Shown: positions 8,866-11,854 of the stretch, one piece after another
Layout of the letters: every line of letters begins with the position of its first letter
How positions within the stretch are numbered: position 1 is the stretch's first letter
From: Larix sibirica
Taxonomy: Eukaryota > Streptophyta > Pinopsida > Pinales > Pinaceae
NCBI GenBank assembly: GCA_004151065.3
Contig: NWUY0303907757.1
Span: forward strand, 1 to 11,854
Length of the DNA stretch: 11,854 bases
Direction: 5' to 3'
Notes under the pieces: generated by a model
Databases searched by the model: none
The model's input: the letters and a program-made list of their open reading frames with translations, nothing else
What the model was told of the DNA's origin: nothing
Program-made: the position numbers and the translations under genes

Positions 8866-9222
8866 TCATCTACTCCTTGTTGTTTCCTCTACTATTAGGC
8901 TAGCATTTCCTCTCAAGTCTAGGATGTCATGGATAAGAAAATTATTAGGGACACAACCCCTCCTATTCTTCCAATGATGCTTGAGCAATCCAAATGATGA
9001 CACTTCTCCTACTAACACCTTTTTACTCTTGTCCCCACCATCTTCGTCTCTCCCTTGGTGACAACAACACACTTATCCCCTTGAAACTTCAACATGTGGT
9101 CAACAAACTTAGAGCATATGTCTTTGCAATAAAGATGGCTTCTTAATTGGCAATGTTATTGTGGAGACCACCGAATGTACCCTTGTTTTATGAATTTCTT
9201 CTCCATCAATGATAGGGTACAT
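8866..9222 (-). other. Unrecognised coding-like stretch, interrupted
   Basis: A minus-strand frame is open from 9072 to 8866 (68 codons). The same frame extends upstream through a further 40 codons, beginning MYPIIDGEEIHKTRVHS at 9222, with stops near 9109, 9100 and 9076. In the neighbouring frame the same DNA reads KFVDHMLKFQGDKCVVV and KGETKMVG, which also looks protein-like. I recognise no family. Two protein-like readings in adjacent frames could mark an old frameshifted transposon ORF. There is no start context, partner gene or promoter to support a living gene. Confidence 0.2.
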
Positions 9223-9980
9223 TGAATACTATGAAAATCATGTGTTGGTATGTATATTTGATGGGATATGGTCATCATATTCAACCATTTGACATGTCAA
9301 TTTATAAGGTACACATATACTCCAAAGGTTTTTTATTGTTTATTTCAAGAATCTAGAAGAGCACAGGAATGCCATTGAAGAGGGAACGTCATTTTGGGGA
9401 AAATTTGTCCTATTCAATAGACCCTACTTCCTTTAATTCAACCTACATTTATGTCCATCACTTCAACCCCCATTTGGGTGAGACTACCAATTATCCTCCT
9501 CTACTCATGGGAAGATATTTTACAAGAAATTGGAAATTCTATGAATATTAAATTAACTAATATAGAGTTATCTCTAGAGGATAAGTGATGTATATGGAGT
9601 GTTGAGTGCTGCCACTAAGGATAGTGCAATATTCAACATGGTCGTGTCCAACCCAATAAACCATGCAAGAAACCTGGGTGTCCTACCCTAGGAGGATGCA
9701 TTCAATTGGCCAATGCATTCCAACTTAGCAAGTAACGATTGAGGGAATTTCTCCTTATTTTAAGTTTTCTATTTTGACTTGGTTGTCACATGTGTTCATG
9801 TGGATACGTATTCCATCCTTCTAGCTAAGCGAACAATTTGTTTATTATTTTCTTCATTTATGTTGACCCTTTTAAATCTAATCATTTATGCCAAGAAAAC
9901 TATTGTTCTCTCCCTCTTGTTTGTTCTTGCTTCTAGAAATATTTGGGTGCTTATATTATTTAGTTGGTGCGCTTCCCTCT
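9223..9980. other. Spacer with two short unexplained open frames
   Basis: Plus-strand frames at 9369-9551 (60 codons) and 9779-9985 (68 codons, very hydrophobic because the DNA is T-rich) have no recognised motif and no signs of translation signals. I see no transposon terminus before 9981. Confidence 0.4.
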
Positions 9981-10032
9981 TGTAAAATCGAGCAGAGTGA
10001 GATAAAATTTATCCCAGAAACCCTTAACCGGG

Positions 10033-10117
10033 AAAACTAACCTTCAAATGGTGTCTTTCGTTACTCTTAATCAATCTGACCAACAATGGCTACTTTAATA
10101 ATTTTACAATGGAGTTC
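10033..10117. repeat. Diverged direct repeat, left copy (partner 10789-10883)
   Basis: AAAACTAACCTTCAAA through GGAGTTCT at 10033-10117 aligns with AAAACTAACTTTCAAA through GAAGTTCT at 10789-10883. The two share GTCTTTC-TTAC, CAATCT-CCAA and ATTTT-CAATG-AGTTCT, with a gap in the middle. The left copy lies inside the probable LTR. Confidence 0.75.
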
Positions 10118-10141
10118 TTTAAGCCTTTGAATATGCTTCAT

Positions 10142-10190
10142 ACCATGATAATACCATGGGAAAATACCATGGGTTACCCAAAACCATGGG
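10142..10190. repeat. Four ACCATG(G) motifs within the LTR
   Basis: ACCATG occurs at 10142 and 10153, and recurs at 10166 as ACCATGGG; AACCATGGG follows at 10182. Spacing is irregular (11, 13 and about 17 bases). The CCATGG cores are palindromic. This may be a small U3 or R repeat cluster. Confidence 0.7.
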
Positions 10191-10276
10191 CCCATAAAAC
10201 ACCAATAGTAAATCCAACATTGACCAAATCAAGGTGATCTTAATTATTATATAACCGGGCCAAGATTAACCCAACA

Positions 10277-10289
10277 TTCCCCACTTTAA
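10277..10289 (-). other. Polypurine tract of the LTR retrotransposon
   Basis: The minus strand reads TTTAAAGTGGGGAA immediately before the LTR start TGTTGGG. This purine-rich string resembles the AAGTGGGAGA tract that primes plus-strand synthesis in plant Copia elements. Confidence 0.5.
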
Positions 10290-10788
10290 ACTTGACTTGG
10301 GATAATCACTTACCCCCCTCAAAGTTTATAAACTTATCCAGGAATACAACATGCCTCCCCTTAATTGTCACGTAGATCTACATCTAGACTTTACACCAAT
10401 GATCCAGTAAACTAGGGAACACACACTTAAATAGGTCTTATAAACACATGCTCATTTACATATGATTAATGCATAACTTCAAAAAAAATGCTTACAATTG
10501 TCTAGCAAAGCATGTAATACTTGAAGCATCTACTTGCTTTATTATATGGATCCCTCCCCATCCAAATACAATAAAATAAGATAGATACTTTTTAATCCTT
10601 GCCCGACAATCTATCATTCCATTTAAAATAGTTGGTAACTATACACCTCCATGGCTCTCAACATTATACCACTCTAGTTGGAGAGTCTAGGTCTACTCAG
10701 CACTCATACCAAATTCAAAACCAAGCATAGCAAGATGAATAAAACAAATATAAAACACACACATAACTGTACATCATGATTTAATTCA
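10290..10788. other. Internal or flanking DNA of the LTR element, non-coding
   Basis: If the polypurine tract call is right, this is the 3' internal part of a minus-strand retrotransposon. No integrase, reverse transcriptase or RNase H motif is readable on either strand, so the element would be a non-autonomous or very decayed copy. Confidence 0.35.
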
Positions 10789-10883
10789 AAAACTAACTTT
10801 CAAAATATGTCTTTCATTACCTTGGGCCAATCTAGCCAATCCATCCAACACCGGCCACTTATGGCATTTTGCAATGAAGTTCT
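10789..10883. repeat. Diverged direct repeat, right copy
   Basis: This is the partner of 10033-10117, about 756 bp away and in the same orientation. The homology stops on both sides, so it is not simply the second LTR of the same element. It may be a fragment of a related, older insertion or an internal duplication. Confidence 0.7.
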
Positions 10884-10980
10884 AGGAGAAAATGCAAAGT
10901 GGGGAAACACTTTTTTGCAAGAGAAGCATAGGGGAAAATAAGTGCACATGAGAAAACACATGAAAAAAAGTCAACATAAG

Positions 10981-11157
10981 CTCTCGGCCAAGAGTTTAAA
11001 CTCCCGGATGAGGGTTTAAAAACTCTTGGATAAGATTTTATGAAACTCTTGGCCGATATTTTTAGCCAATGACATCATCGTATTTTAAAAAACTCTCGGA
11101 CGATAATTTAACAAACTATCATACGAGATTGGTTCAAACTCTCGGCCTAGAGTTCTA
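10981..11157. repeat. Array of palindromic GC-cored units, about 23-bp period
   Basis: Seven units resembling CTCTCGGCCGAGAGTTTAAA start at 10981, 11001, 11023, 11046, 11093, 11116 and 11139. Spacings are 20, 22, 23, 47, 23 and 23; the 47 equals two periods, and a decayed eighth unit may lie near 11070. The consensus core CTCTCGGCCGAGAG is self-complementary, and units 1 and 7 keep most of the dyad. Units are separated by TTTAAA- or CAAA-like linkers. Surrounding DNA is AT-rich, so the GGCC cores stand out. It may be a U3-type enhancer array, a minisatellite or a protein-binding array; no known family is recognised. Confidence 0.85.
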
Positions 11158-11702
11158 GTCAACAAAAACAGATAGCTTTTTTGCAACTTTTAGAAATTTG
11201 CCACTTCAATCGGGTCGAAACCTTGCAAACTATTGGAATTATCTGTCGTAGTTTATACCAATAGATTCATCTTTGAATCTAGTTTTTCATGGTATAAGAA
11301 TTTATTATTTTCATTTTTAAAGGATTGCTATTTTTTACTATTTTTTTCTAAACTTATCATTCAAAATTTTACTTAGCTAAAAATCGTGTACAATGAAAAT
11401 TCAATATCTTCAAAATGAACACATTAAAAAAATAGAAAAAATCACAGGGATGTTCCTTGCACTGTCCATTTCAAAAGTGTAGTTTTAGGTTGTTTGATAA
11501 GAGTCACATTAGAAAGAAAATTCAAGGTCACCAACATGTGTCGATAAGGCGCCATTTTTTTAACGTATGTTATTTCGATAAATAACAAAAATAGTACTTA
11601 AGTCTGAAAAAACCTCAAAATATAGTCCTTTTCGAAGTGCAATCTATGTATATTATGAGCATACATTTTTCCCTGCAATTAATAACCATTCTCAAAAATA
11701 CA
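11158..11702. other. AT-rich non-coding DNA
   Basis: There is no open frame, element terminus or RNA gene that I can support. Several A/T homopolymers occur, together with scattered short motifs such as TTATTTCGATAAATAA (a partial dyad near 11570-11586). It is probably degraded repeat sequence. Confidence 0.5.
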
Positions 11703-11766
11703 AAGGGCACGCAGGTCACTCACTATCCATACCTAAAATTTTAAAGTATATGTTGTTCGTGCCCTT
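11703..11766. repeat. 9-bp inverted repeat with 46-base spacer
   Basis: AAGGGCACG at 11703-11711 and CGTGCCCTT at 11758-11766 are exact inverted copies. The spacer contains AAATTTTAAAG, and TTAAAATTT recurs just after the right arm. The stem is GC-rich in AT-rich surroundings. Confidence 0.75.
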
Positions 11767-11854
11767 AAAATTTATCGCACTATATGTCCATAATTTTAAA
11801 AAAAAAAGAGTATGAAGCTAATACAATTATCTAAAAGTTTTGTGTTTACTTCAA

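Larger units (their letters stand above)
9981..10276 (-). mobile_element. Probable 3' LTR of a Copia-like LTR retrotransposon
   Basis: Read on the minus strand, the LTR starts TGTTGGGTTAATC directly after AAAGTGGGGAA, the classic polypurine tract to LTR junction of plant Copia elements. It could end CTCGATTTTACA at 9981, giving TG...CA termini and a length near 296 bp. A TATA-like TTATATAAT lies early in the LTR, near 10245-10252. With the polypurine tract on its right this would be the 3' LTR, so the element extends to the right and its 5' LTR is not in view. The right edge is well supported; the left edge is inferred from the CA dinucleotide only. The adjacent CCTCT (9976-9980) would be the candidate target duplication. 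Confidence 0.5.

Noticed and set aside
182-9220. The 14-base string TCAATGATAGGGTA shared by 182-195 and 9207-9220
   Set aside because: No similarity extends on either side; the left copy is part of the LINE ORF2 post-RT segment, so the match is most likely chance.
9779-9985. Hydrophobic 68-codon frame resembling a membrane peptide
   Set aside because: Hydrophobicity follows from T-rich DNA, and the frame runs across the probable LTR boundary.
10981-11157. CRISPR array
   Set aside because: Units are too short, diverged and palindromic throughout, there are no unique spacers of regular length, and the context is plant nuclear DNA.

Overview
This window looks like nuclear intergenic DNA from a land plant with a repeat-rich genome. 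The main reason is a degraded LINE of the plant L1 type, whose first ORF carries a DUF4283-like domain and a zinc knuckle. AT-rich spacer, LTR-like ends and many small duplications fit the same picture. A large-genome plant such as a gymnosperm is possible, but nothing in the sequence proves the lineage. I find no intact host gene, tRNA, rRNA or CRISPR array.

Positions 1 to about 5106 (minus strand) hold the LINE. Its order on the minus strand is: a possible 5' leader (about 5106-4608), ORF1 (about 4607-2990: DUF4283-like region, zinc knuckle, low-complexity tail), then ORF2 (2978 to 1 and off the left edge: apurinic endonuclease, linker, reverse transcriptase, post-RT region). Both ORFs are broken by many stops and frameshifts, and residues needed for endonuclease and reverse transcriptase activity are changed. 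The 3' end and poly(A) tail lie outside the window.

Positions 5107-6750 are AT-rich spacer. A near-perfect 38-bp-arm hairpin sits exactly where the LINE-like composition ends. Further along are a 32-bp-period tandem repeat, a promoter-like TATA motif followed by an exact 89-bp tandem duplication, and a 20-bp tandem duplication.

Positions 6750-9980 contain no recognisable intact gene. There is a possible solo LTR (about 6747-7183), a weak stretch that may be the N-terminal remnant of a hAT-type transposase on the plus strand (about 7716-8420), and an unrecognised coding-like stretch on the minus strand (8866-9222).

Positions 9981-10289 look like the 3' LTR and polypurine tract of a minus-strand LTR retrotransposon (Copia-like junction). 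About 85 bp of this LTR recurs in diverged form at 10789-10883. An unusual array of GC-cored palindromic units with a roughly 23-bp period lies at 10981-11157. The remainder to 11854 is AT-rich and featureless apart from one inverted repeat.

The genes do not work together as a system. The window is best read as layered transposon remains, with the palindromic array, the hairpin and the 89-bp duplication as the least explained parts.
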